DNA from: Tuctoria greenei
Taxonomy: Eukaryota; Streptophyta; Magnoliopsida; Poales; Poaceae
Length of the DNA: 64,000 bases
NCBI GenBank assembly: GCA_036927565.1
Contig: JAYESD010000008.1
Span: 117,145,498 to 117,209,497, forward strand
Direction: 5' to 3'
Shown here piece by piece: positions 11,331 to 20,929 of this stretch. Made by a program: the position numbers and the translations under genes. The number at the start of each line of letters is the position of its first letter. Position 1 is the first letter of the stretch. The notes under the pieces are model-generated. The model made no database searches. It was given only the letters and a program-made list of their open reading frames with translations, and was not told the DNA's origin.

Positions 11331-11690
11331 GGGGAACCAATGAGGGTGCGTGCGACGGAGAGGAAGAGTACGCGCGGAGAAGAGGATGGTGTGTGTGGCG
11401 GAGTAGAGGATGGTGTGTCTTCTTACTACTCTTTATTAGTACGCGCGGAGAAGACGAGGAGACGCCCGGTGATTTTTAGTTCGCGCGGAGAAGAGGAATG
11501 GTGGTGTGTGGGCAGTTATTTCTAGCCAATTTTTTTTGGCCCAGCTCAAATTTACTTTCACTGTATGGTCATGTCAGCTGTGTGCTCTACTCATTTTCAT
11601 CTACTGTCCTTTGTTGCCGTAGCAACTTGCTGGCATTGAATGGAAAGTGGGAGGATATGTATTGATGAAGGATGTTAGGGTAATTTTATG
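11331..11690. other. Interval upstream of the F-box pseudogene
   Basis: A purine-rich stretch has three spaced copies of cgcgcggagaaga (about 11371, 11437, 11481), then plain AT-rich sequence. It may be the remnant promoter of the F-box gene. No ORF is credible. Confidence 0.5.
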
Positions 11691-11709
11691 TGTTGTCTAA
11701 TGTGCGGTT

Positions 11710-11755
11710 TGAATCCTAAAAATAGAGTTCACTTGGGATGGAGGGAGTATAAGAT
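11710..11755. mobile_element. Stowaway-type MITE end remnant
   Basis: gggatggagggagtataag is the reverse complement of the tactccctccatccc end typical of grass Stowaway (Tc1/mariner) MITEs. Only this one end is evident; a related pair of ends occurs at 12389-12472. Confidence 0.5.
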
Positions 11756-12267
11756 GGTCACCCGCGCCATCGTCTTTTCTGCACAACCGTTCCATAATCC
11801 TCTCTTCTCTCCACAAAACCTAGCCGCGACTAGTATACAGCAAATACTTTCGAGGTCGAGCAACCCTCCGCCACCGAGCCCGCCGAGGGACCCGACCGCT
11901 GGTAAGCGGCCGCGGCTAGACCCCCCCCTCGACACCGTGCGTGAAGGATACCCTCCTGCTCAACATGGCCCGAGATGTATTTACGGATACATCTCACTCC
12001 ATGGAACGCCTTGGGCTCGGTACCCTTCCACAAAGTGCTGGAATGGACACCACGGGCCACTACGTCTTCGGCCTCTCGCACGTGTCCTCTCGTCTCGACT
12101 CCCTTTGGGAGACGATGGCAGTCGAGCTCGGCATCGCGGGTCATCGCAACCTCGTCATGGCGGCGGCCTTGAGACTGGGTCACCTTCCGCCGCCGGAGCC
12201 CGAGGCGTTAGAGGAGGGTCAGGAGCCCGAGGACCCACCCGAGGAGGAGGAGGTGGAGGCTGAGTAG
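11754..12267 (+). pseudogene. Small unrecognised gene family, copy 3 (frame break at a C run)
   Basis: The upstream frame (from ATG 11754) encodes a Pro-rich segment ending KRPRLDPP. The downstream frame encodes the family core: ARDVFTDTS, ERLGLGTLPQ, MDTTGHYVFGLSHVSSRLD. It ends in an acidic tail at stop 12265-12267. The two frames meet at a run of eight C residues, 11921-11928, where a one-base length change would connect them; this is the likely lesion. Against copy 2 the core matches at WDVF/RDVF, RLGL, LPQ, MD and Y-FGLS. The 3' region (tagagtagtattta) resembles the other copies. Confidence 0.6.
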
Positions 12268-12286
12268 AGTAGTATTTAGGTGTTTT

Positions 12287-12367
12287 CTTTTCATGTTTTT
12301 AGTTGTAGTTTTTCATTTCATGTTTTTAGTTGTAGTTTTTCGTTTCATGGTTTTAGTTGTAGTTTAT
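12287..12367. repeat. 27-bp tandem repeat, three copies
   Basis: tttcatgtttttagttgtag recurs with catg at 12292, 12319 and 12346, a 27-base period, in the 3' region of small gene copy 3. Confidence 0.85.
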
Positions 12368-12388
12368 CTTTTCTTGTGTTTGTAATAT

Positions 12389-12472
12389 ACTCCCTCCATC
12401 CAAAGCGACAAGTATTTTGGGACGGAGATACTCCCTCCATCGAAAGGGACAAGTATTTTGGGACGGACGGAG
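12389..12472. mobile_element. Two tandem Stowaway-like MITE termini
   Basis: Two ~40-bp copies of tactccctccatc...aagtattttgggacgga lie head to tail, ending gacggacggagta. This is the classic Stowaway terminal sequence of grasses, either a very short deleted element or two nested ends. Confidence 0.65.
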
Positions 12473-12892
12473 TAATGTTTTTAAGTTAAATGTACTTGGT
12501 GTTCTTGTTCATGGATGTACTATCTGTGCAAAATTAGTTCGAATTTTCCGATCGCCAAACCCTCCTTGTCCCCAAACCGGTGGAGTTGCCAGGAGATCGC
12601 CCGCAGTAGGGCCCGCAAAGCGGTCTGTAAAGTAGTAGTAATAGGAAAATGCAACAGGCCGGTAGCTAGGACATGAAATAAAAAAGTGAAGACAATACGA
12701 GGAAGAAAATGTTTGAAAAAAGGAAGGACAACCGAAATGAAATCTTTTCACGGAAATTAATCCAGTCGTAATCCTCTCAAACATAGGCTCCCTTTGAAGG
12801 ATAGGATTTGTAAAGGATTTTTAGTTTCCATAGGAAACGTAACATGAGCTAGGACACTTTGGTAGCCATACTAAAAGAGTTGCTTATCCGCC
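12473..12892. other. Non-coding interval with a possible MITE
   Basis: No supportable gene. At about 12785-12875, ggctccctttgaaggatagg and aaaggatttttag resemble common grass MITE sequences, but no partner inverted repeat was confirmed. Confidence 0.35.
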
Positions 12893-13750
12893 TCATTCAC
12901 TACCCCACGCCGCCGGTAGATCTCTTCGGCCGCGGGAAGGTGACCCCCGAAGAGTTCGAGGACACCGAGGAGTGTCCATCAGAAGAGTCGCCTGATGACG
13001 AGGAGGCCGGGGAGTTGGGGTGGACCGGCGGCATATAGTCGAGGTAGTGATCCAGGTGGATGATGAGCTCCGTCGTGAGGCCGCCAGGCCGGACCATTGT
13101 GGCATGGTTGAAAGGTTCCGCCGGCGACCCGACGTCACTCCCAGTCCGGCCATCACTTCATGCAAAGAAGGTGGCCATTTTGGCCTAAGGTAGGAGGCTT
13201 GGGTCTTTCATCCACCCAACGACTGTGCACAGGTCAGCACGCTCCCGTGGTAAGTGGAAGCATCGAAGTGATCAAAGAGGAAGACGTCACCCAGAACTTG
13301 TCTAATGCCCTCCGCAGACTAGACATGCAGAGGGAGGTTCTCGATGACAACCTGCACGTGGAAGAACCACCCGACGATCAGCACACCGACGCCAAAGATC
13401 CATGGCCGGAAGTAGTGGTTATCATCCAGCATGGAGATGATTGTCGTCTCGATTGTGAGCTCCAGATAGTCATCACGGATGAACCGCACCAGGAACTCAC
13501 CATCCCCAAACGTGGACACGGTGAAAGCCCAATGCGGGATTTCAAGTTGGTGATGGATGGCCAGGGTGATCTCCATGGGCGTCGCCTCACTGCGACCTCC
13601 TCTGGGTCCCAGAATATCTCCTTGGCGGCGCAAACGGATAAACTCCATCGTCATGAGGCGGTTGTTGAACACCGTGCATTGCCCCTCACGAGAGCGCAGG
13701 GACGGTGAGCCTGCAGGTACCTGCTCATGTCTAACATGGTTGCGAGGCAT
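12893..13750 (-). pseudogene. DUF4283-like grass gene, broken
   Basis: The minus-strand ORF from 13750 carries FTVSTFGDGEFLVRF, then HYFRPWIFG and FHVQVVIENLPLHV, matching the order of motifs in the DUF4283 family (often with zinc-knuckle domains, many retroelement-related). A stop at 13319-13321 follows immediately where family members continue. Further homologous-looking text runs on (DVFLFDHFDAS), a second stop lies near 13200, and a C-terminal piece at 12900-13097 has the family's typical LIHLDHYLDY followed by a Ser/Pro/Asp-rich tail. At least two stops make it a pseudogene. The assignment is from remembered motif order, not a search. Confidence 0.5.
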
Positions 13751-14176
13751 GGCGCTGCGACGACAGAGGCAAAGGACTTCTCAGGCAACACACGGCAGCA
13801 TGGATGGGAATCAGTTGGGAATTTGAGCTTGGAAGCAATAGGGGGGGGGGGGGTTAAGAAGGCAAGGATGAAGAGGCCAAACATCGGAAGCAGCGTCCCT
13901 TGAGGATCTCACGAAAATCCGGTGATAGGACCAGACCTTTCGAGGCCTTTGGCTCTGTGCAAGCATCATGAATGTGCGAAGGCCCAACTTGAATATAAAG
14001 TGAATCAGCGCAGTTTCAGCCCACAAATAACAAGCAGCACAACTTTTTGTCCTGCCTGCCTGCCTGCGGCGGGAAATTTTTGTCACGCCGAATGAAGAAG
14101 GAAAATAAGAAACGGAAATAATATTTTATTACAGTACCCTTCGACCCGCAACGCATGCCCCCTCTCTGCAACGCGC
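13751..14176. other. Interval with homopolymer G run, no gene
   Basis: Contains a G run of about a dozen bases near 13840-13853 and a short cctg microsatellite at about 14048-14063. ORFs that pass through here extend into the minisatellite and look incidental. Confidence 0.5.
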
Positions 14177-14512
14177 TTGTAGGAGCATCCACCGGCCGCC
14201 ACAATTGTAGGAGCATCCGCCAGCCGCCACGCTTGTAGGAGCATCCGCGGGCCGCCACGCTTGGAGGAGCATTTGCCGGCCGCAACACTTGGAGGAGCAT
14301 CCATCGTCCGCCACACTTGGAGGAGCATCCGCCGGCCGCTACGCTTGGAGGAGCATCCGCCGGCCGCCAAGCTTGGAGGAGCATCTGCCGGCCGCCACAC
14401 ATGTAGGAGCATCCGCCGGCCGCCACTCTTGTAGGAGCATCCGCCGGCCGCCAAGCTTGGAGGACCAATCGCCGGCCGCCACGCTTGTAGGAGAATCCGC
14501 CGGCCGCAGCGC
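14177..14512. repeat. 28-bp GC-rich minisatellite, 12 units
   Basis: Consensus ttgtaggagcatccgccggc plus cgccacgc, 28 bases. The first unit starts at 14177 and the last at 14485, exactly 11 periods apart, so all units keep length without indels while carrying point changes. Because 28 is not a multiple of 3, long overlapping ORFs on both strands cycle through three frames and are artefacts. The array lies about 100 bases upstream of the TNP2 pseudogene, a position suited to a CACTA subterminal array. Confidence 0.95.
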
Positions 14513-14611
14513 GTGGAGTAACAACAGCTAGGTACAATTGCTCACATAATGTGTTCTTGTACATCTATCCTCTTATGGATAGGCTGATGGTTGATTGAAT
14601 TGTAGGAAGCG

Positions 14612-16680
14612 ATGTCAGAAGATAAGACATGGATGGGAAAAGACAGGCATACGAGGGAGTCGTAGGATGGAATGAAGTCATGTTTAAATTTTGCATTTCA
14701 GGGCACTCGTGAAGGAGGAACTATGCCTTATCCTTGCACGAGATGTCGTAATATTTTCCACGAGACACGCAAGGGAGTTCATTTACACCTGCTCAGAAAT
14801 GGGATGTTATTGGATTATACTTGTTGGATACACCATGGATAAATACGAGTTTAGGAAAATATTGCTGAGGAATCACCAAATAATGAGGAGATAATTTCTG
14901 ATGATGGTGCTATGCAAATATGTTGTCCAGTCTACTTAGAGGCACTGATCATGGTGGTACTTCAGCAGATGTTGATGATCAAGAAAATGCTATAAACCAG
15001 CAGGAGCCAACTGGGGATGCAAAGAAATTCTACGACTTATTAACTCATGCCAAAAAGGAGTTGTATCCAGGTTGTTCGTAGCTGACCGAATTTCCTACAT
15101 TGTCAGGTTCTACCAGATAAAGTGTTTAACTGGTATGAGCAAAGTAGCTTGTGAGATGTTACTTGAACTATTCTCATTTGCGCTTCCGAAGGGCCACTGC
15201 ATTCCTAATACACTTGATAAACTTCAGAAGGTTGTTCGTGACCTCGGGTTGGACTACCAAAAGATCGATGCATGTGTCAATGACTGTGTGTTATTCCGGA
15301 AGGACTATTCTCCGCTGAATAGTTGCCCACAATGTGGTGAATTAAGATGGAAAAATAGTACTGCTGGGGATGCAAGAGAGGCTTTACCTTGTGGAAAATC
15401 CAAGAAGCTTGTAGCACGCAAGATTCTACGTTACTTCCCTCTTATTCTCCGTCTACAAAGGTTTTATATGGGAAAATCAACGGCATCAAACATGCGCTGG
15501 CACAAAGAAGGTTGTGCTGATGATGGAATATTACGCCATCCTGCCAGTTCGAAAGCATGGAAGCATTTTGATAGCATTCACCCAAATTTCTCATCTGATC
15601 CTCGCAACATAAGACTTGGGCTAGCATTTGATGGTTTCAATCCTTTTGGAGTAATGAATGTTTCTTACAGTACATGGCCTGTGATTCTAATCCCTTATAA
15701 TCTACCACCTTGGTTGTGTATGAAGCAGTCTTATTCGGTGATGTCAATGATTATTCCTGGGCTAAAGTCACCTGGAAACAACATTGATGTGTATCTGTAG
15801 CCTTTGATTGATGAGCTACTGAAATTATGGTCTGATGGTGTTGAAACATATGACAGTTTAAAGAAAGAGACATTTGTCATGCGAGCTTCTTTATTGTGGA
15901 CAATAAATGATTTTCCAACATATGCAATGCTATGTGTATGGAGCACAAAAGGGAAGCTAGCATGTCCATACTGCAATATAAACACTGACGCCTTCTGGTT
16001 GAAATATGGACGAAAGCATTGTTACATGGGTCATCGTCGTTTCCTACATCAGGATCACAGATGGCGTCGAAACAAATGTTCTTTCAACAACAAGGTAGAG
16101 AATAGAGAGGCTCCAACATCACTCTCTGGTGACGAAGTACTCCAACAATACGAGTGTTTTGATCAAGTGTGTTTTGGACCGACGAATAATAAGAGAAAGC
16201 ACACCGAGGAAAATAGATGGCATAATTGGAAGAAGAAAGGTATATTTTTCGACCTCCCTTATTGGAAGACATAGCTAATAAGGCATAACTTGGATGTCAT
16301 GCACATTGAGAAAAACATTTGTGATAGCATGTTGGGGACATTGCTTGCTATGGATGGTAAAACAAAAGATAGTCTACAAGTTCGTCTTGATATGAAGGAT
16401 ATGGGTATACAGCCAGATCAACATCTGAAGTTCATAAAGAGCAAGTACACATTCCCACCAGCATTATATACTTTGGGCAAAGATGAGAAGACCACCTTGT
16501 GCAAGTTTTTGGGGAATGTGAAGGTGCCCGATGATTATGCCTCAAACATCAAGAGATGTGTGGACATAAAAGCATGTAAGGTATCGGGTCTAAAAACTCA
16601 TGACTGCCATACTATATTTCAGAAGCTCCTTCCTATTGCAATACGTAACATATTGCCTCAAAGGTTGTTGCACCTTTAAT
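14612..16680 (+). pseudogene. TNP2-type CACTA transposase (Transposase_21), N-terminal and central parts
   Basis: The probable start ATG 14612 begins MSEDKTWMGKDRHTRES, the usual opening of the Transpos_assoc domain, followed in shifted frame by GGTMPYPCTRC at about 14700-14740. The TNP2 core then runs GDAKKFYDLL, DLGLDYQKIDACVNDC, CPQCGELRW, RFYMGKSTASNMRWH, GLAFDGFNPFG, TKGKLACPYC, HCYMGHRRFL and NLDVMHIEKNICDS. The transposase cuts and moves the element. Lesions seen are frameshifts near 14780 and 15075, TAG at 15798-15800 (probably CAG originally), TAG at 16272-16274 and a frame change near 16660. It is not functional. Confidence 0.85.
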
Positions 16681-18265
16681 TGAGTTTAGCACATTCTTTT
16701 CTGGAATTTGTTCTAAAAATTGGCCGAACCAGATTTGGACAAGATGAGCAAAAAAATTCCTGAAACAATTTGTAAGCTTGAGATGTTGTTTCCTCCTGCT
16801 TTCTTTGATATCATGGTACATCTTCCAACCCATCTTGCCGAAGAAGCACGGTTGGGTGGACCTGTTTCTTACAGATGGATGTATCCAATTGAAAGGTACC
16901 TTGGTACATTGAAGAGGTATGTACGTAACAAAGCTCACCCGGAGGATTCTATAGTTGAGGGATATATTGCCGAAGAGTGTATGACTTTTTGTAGTCAGTT
17001 TTTGGATAACATCAGCACCAAGTGTAATAGGCTAGAGCATCATGAAGCTGCAGCTACAAATGAACCTTCTGTTGATAATTCTAACATATTTACAGAAGTT
17101 GATAATTCTAAAAAAGGGTATAAATGGGACCAACTTACTATGGTGGAACTACTTAACATTAGGCGTTATCTTATTACTAACGTTGAAGAGGTCGCTCCAT
17201 GGATCAAGTAATAACGTATAACTCAGATGTTGTATACTATATATATGGCTTATTGTAGATGGCTAATTTAATTTTGTACCCTTTTCAGTGAGCATATTGA
17301 AGAACTGAAAAAGATTTATTCTCATGATGTTGATAGATGCCATAGAGATGAGTTTGTTGTTTGGTTTCAGAAACGAGTAAGTACATGCAAGTTTGCACTT
17401 TGATGAAATATTGAACAAATATGTGTTCTGAAATTGGTTTGTCGTCGATAACCCCTGTTATACTAATGTGTACAGATTACGACATTAAACAAAGAAGGCA
17501 AAGCAACTGATTATCTGTATGCATTATCAAAAGGACCTGATCGTCGAGCACGTTTTTTTAGTCGGTTATTCATCAATGGCTTCTTCTTTCGAACTGCAGA
17601 TGTGGAAAAAGATTTACGGACCCAAAACAGTGGTATTGTTGTTCGGGGCACTGATCATGATTGGTTTGGAGTAATCAAGAAAATCATTGCTGTTAAATCA
17701 AGAGGTTCTGTTATTTCAGTGTGAATGGTTTGATCGGCCTTTTAGAAGCAGTCAGAAGCAAAGCAGAGGCTAAAAAAAGGATCAATACGGAATGATAGAT
17801 GTTGACACTACTCTGTTTCGATTCCAGTATGAGCCTTACATTCTAGCCACCCAAGCAGAACTAGTTTTTTATGTTCCAAGTGTGAAGCATCCTAAATGGG
17901 ATACAATTGTTAAAACGAAGCCACAGAACCTTTTTGCCATGCCCCCTGGAGACAGTGAAAATAATGTGACTGAGACGATGGAGGCTGAGACATTTCATGA
18001 TGATCTGCTTACTGATGATATCAATAATGAAGATACGACCGCATGGGCTAGGAATGACATTGAGGGAGCCAGCGGCGATGCTTCCACTCTTATAATGACA
18101 ACGTCAGGTGATCGGTTTGAGGTGGATGGAGTTGCATCAGAAAATGGGTTTGAGGTAGATGGAGTTGCATCAGAAAATGAAGACGACGAAGACGACGATA
18201 CATATACCAATGATGGTCATGTAGCTCCATTGTGGGGGGACAACAGCGAAGATGATGATTTTTAG
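16660..18265 (+). pseudogene. CACTA transposase C-terminal exons: DUF4218 and DUF4216
   Basis: DUF4218 spans about 16720-17030 (MVHLPTHLAEEARLGGPV, YRWMYPIERYLGTLKRYV). An intron with gt at 17208 and ag at 17288 joins to EHIEELKKIY. A second, gtaagt at 17377 to tacag at 17475, joins to TTLNKEGKATDYLY. DUF4216 follows (FFFRTADVEKDLRTQNSG, WFGVIKKI) to about 17720 with stops near 17722. The resumed frame from 17792 (YVPSVKHPKWDTIV) continues into a very acidic tail with a 30-bp direct repeat at about 18115-18178, ending at 18265. The conserved introns match TNP2-type CACTA genes; the stops and missing joins show decay. Confidence 0.8.
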
Positions 18266-18270
18266 TATAA

Positions 18271-18965
18271 TTAAGTACGTGACATGTAGCTCCACAATGA
18301 ATTCATCCGTCCGAACCCGACATTTATTTTTCAGTTATTTATATTTGCTACCCGAAAAGTACTCGATACCCGATATTTCGGTCTTTTCAGTTCTGGTCTC
18401 GGTTTTATCGGTTTCGGTTTTTCGGTCTCGGTTTATTTGCCCACCCCTAATTTACGTAGTAGTAGCATATATATAGGATATACATATTTCTCCTGCATGT
18501 TTTTTTTTGCAAAACTATTTAGTGATATATCCTATGTGCATATTACATATGTAAAACTAATGAAAAGTATAAAACTTTTTCAAAGGGAAGTCTTAGGTTT
18601 CGTCAAATCTATCTTTTAGATTTACACAATTTTGATCTGTTTTAACAATACAAGAATTGTACTTTTAGATTCACCATGAAAATATTTCCATAATATAAAA
18701 TATAGTACTACATGTTATTGAAGTTAATAAATTCCATATAAATCATTTGTCAAAGGTAATTAGTTCAACCAAAATATAAATAGAGTTGAGTTGGGGCGGA
18801 GGAAGTATTATACGTTGCTGTTTGCCGCATAAAAGGTTTCGTCCTTCGTTCAAGCCATTGCCATTTGTACAGGCAGCTGATGCGACTGGGCGCACCGAGC
18901 TTACGTGCGCGCCAGTCACTGAAGCGCCTTAGACACGCACAACGCATGCATTGAAATCACCTGCG
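18271..18965. other. Non-coding interval
   Basis: AT-rich. At about 18370-18440 a cggtt/cggtc-rich phrase ends in gcccacccc, a pattern common in grass transposon flanks. gggcggaggaagtatta near 18790 may be a degenerate Stowaway end. No gene is supportable. Confidence 0.4.
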
Positions 18966-19054
18966 GTACTGCAGGTGCAGTAACAGTCACTGACATGTGG
19001 GTCCGGCTATTCGTGGGACCCACATGTCAGTGACTGTTACTGGACCTGCAGTAC
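18966..19054. repeat. Long perfect-like hairpin (39-nt arms, 11-nt loop)
   Basis: 18966-19004 is the reverse complement of 19016-19054 with one mismatch; the loop is 19005-19015. The arms include gtgggtcc and acccacatgtcag, a sequence very common in grass MITEs and promoters. It is most likely a tiny MITE or snap-back repeat; a small-RNA hairpin is possible. Confidence 0.85.
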
Positions 19055-19296
19055 TACAGAGGTTATGCATCCCGCATGTGCATCTTTGAATTCAATTGGA
19101 ACCGCTGCGCGTCCCATCACCGCTTTACTGTGAACCACTGTGGATGGTCTTAAAGGCAGGCCCGACTCTGGGCCTAGGCGGGCGGAAATAAATTTTCCGC
19201 GGCCCTGCCGCACAACGTCGCCTGCCACGCCCCTGCCGCCGCGTCCTCAGCTCCGCCGCCGGCCCGCCGCCCCTGCGCCCCCACCGCTGGCCCGCC

Positions 19297-19400
19297 ACTC
19301 GAGAACGGATCTAGGGGAAGGCTCATCGCCCATAGTGGTCGTGTAGCTTCCATCCCCTCGATCCGTTGGCGATGAGCCATCTCCTCATCCGTTCTCGAGT
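19297..19400. repeat. Imperfect inverted repeat, ~33-nt arms
   Basis: 19297-19330 pairs with 19368-19400: the outer 14 (actcgagaacggat) and inner 11 (ggctcatcgcc) bases match, with a mismatched block between and a ~37-nt loop. It lies in GC-rich sequence left of the MEI2-like fragment. Confidence 0.75.
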
Positions 19401-19590
19401 TCGCGGCAGCCACGGTGCTGCTTCTACCCTGCTTCTGGACTGAGGATGCTAATGATCCGCAATGTACTTTTAAATTTGCTTGCTACTAGCCATTGTTGAT
19501 GCGTTAATACCTGATGTTTTACATCGTTGAGTATATTGCAGATCATCAGCGTCGTTAGTCCAGCACTGAGTCGTTAAGAGACAAAAAGAA

Positions 19591-20402
19591 ATGAACATCA
19601 TTGATCAGCACTACTCCGAGGAGAACGTGAAAATTGCAGTTGGCCGCGTCAAGTCGGTGTTACGATTTTATTCACGTTCCATTTGACTTCAAGTACCACG
19701 CCTATGCTTTGAAATAGATGATTATACTAATCAAGCTTTGGTCTTTTACTGATTGATACTTAACCTCGTTTGTTGCATTTGCCATGGTCTGAGGCCAACA
19801 AGGGCTACTGCTTTGTCAACGTCACATCGCCAGATGCGGCGTTCTGGCTCTGGACGAAGCACCTGCATGGGTTCCGTTGGAAGGTGAACGACTCGTGGAA
19901 GATGTGCGAGGTCGACTACGCCAACATCCAGGTACGTTGTCGTCCGCTGCCACCGTTTTCCATTGCACTACCGCTGCATGGTGTTCACCTGCCGCTGCTC
20001 GTCATCCTTTCGCAGGGTCGGGATGCGTTGGTGGCCCATTTCTCCAAGTCATGCTTCGACTGCGAAACCGAGGAGTTCCTGCAAGTGTGGTTCAGCTCGC
20101 CGTGGAAGGTGAACGACTCGCGGAAGATGTGCGAGGTCGACTACGCCAACATCCAGGTATGTCACCGTCCGCTGCCACCGTTTTTCATTGTGCCGCCGCT
20201 GCAACGTGTTCACCTGCTGCTGCTCGTCATGCTTTCGCAGGGTCAGGATGCGTTGGTGGATGCGGCCAGATGGTTGCTCTTGCAGGTGTATGGTAATTAC
20301 GTGAGTGTTTGGTCGGGTCATGTGGTTAGTCCACGATGCACCCTAAACCCAGTGTTGAGGTCGTGTATTTGTCATTTGTGTGTACACTCTAGTGACATGT
20401 GA
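19591..20402 (+). pseudogene. MEI2-like RNA-binding protein fragment with internal duplication
   Basis: MEI2-like plant proteins bind RNA through a C-terminal RRM_2 domain and act in meiosis and meristem development. The fragment reads MNIIDQHYSEENVK, then in shifted frame YDFIHVPFDFKYHAYA, then NKGYCFVNVTSPDAAFWLW and KMCEVDYANIQ. A GT-AG intron (19932-20015, 84 bp) follows, then GRDALVAHFSKSCFDC and FLQVWFSSP, which is the RRM_2 order. A second copy of the WKVNDS...YANIQ exon end, the 84-bp intron (20157-20240) and GQDALV follows 225 bp later, after which homology ends. The 5' part of the gene is missing. The frame change near 19655 and the duplication mark a pseudogene fragment, possibly transposon-captured. 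Confidence 0.75.
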
Positions 20403-20929
20403 CAAAGTGCTCAGTTATCAATTGTGTTTGGTTTGACGTCGAAGTTCGATTGGAGATAGATCATCCATTTCTTTATGTCTTGGATCATCCAAATTAACGT
20501 TTGGTTGGATGGACTGGACGATCCAATTTTTAATTGGTAGGTTGGTTGAAACTTGATTGAGGTTATTGAATCATCAAAGTTGATAATTTCATAATATTAT
20601 TCGTGTGCATGATGATCGTTCGTGCATGCCGAGCGTCGAGTTATTTGGATCGGTGAGCAAAGTTCAGACGTGGAGTTCGTGTGTGCCCATGCGCCCTGCA
20701 AGATTCGGTGCGCTCGCGTATGTGGCAATCATCAGGGCAGGGTGGTACAGTCGCGGGAACCGTGCAGTGCGCCCTTGGCTGTAAGATTTGGAGCGTGAAC
20801 GTACGTGGCAAACTTTTGGGGATGCAACTTTGGTGCTCCCGTTTGTTCTTCCATGCATACTCTGCGCTTATGTGTCATCATCTAATTGGTTGAAGTTAAG
20901 TCAGACATTATGTTAGGTAAATGAAAGGG
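20403..20929. other. Non-coding interval
   Basis: Short ORFs only, none with recognisable features. It separates the MEI2-like fragment from the repeat array; gatcatcca-type phrases recur near 20460-20525. Confidence 0.45.

Larger units (their letters stand above)
14600..18270 (+). mobile_element. CACTA (En/Spm) transposon body, decayed
   Basis: Ordered remnants of the Transpos_assoc, TNP2 (Transposase_21), DUF4218 and DUF4216 domains on the plus strand identify a CACTA transposon. No CACTA terminal repeat is clear at either edge. A CACTA-type terminus does occur at 22663-22671, so the element may extend that far and include the MEI2-like fragment, but this is unproven. Confidence 0.75.

Noticed and set aside
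11688..12263. Single 191-aa ORF spanning small gene copy 3
   Set aside because: Only its first part matches the family's Pro-rich start; after the C8 run the family core is in another frame.
14016..14564. Overlapping 60-180-aa ORFs with Cys/Gly/Arg repeats
   Set aside because: They are translations of the 28-bp minisatellite in rotating frames.
19140..19413. Pro/Ala-rich ORFs on both strands
   Set aside because: GC-rich composition and a palindrome; not connected by splice sites to the MEI2-like exons.
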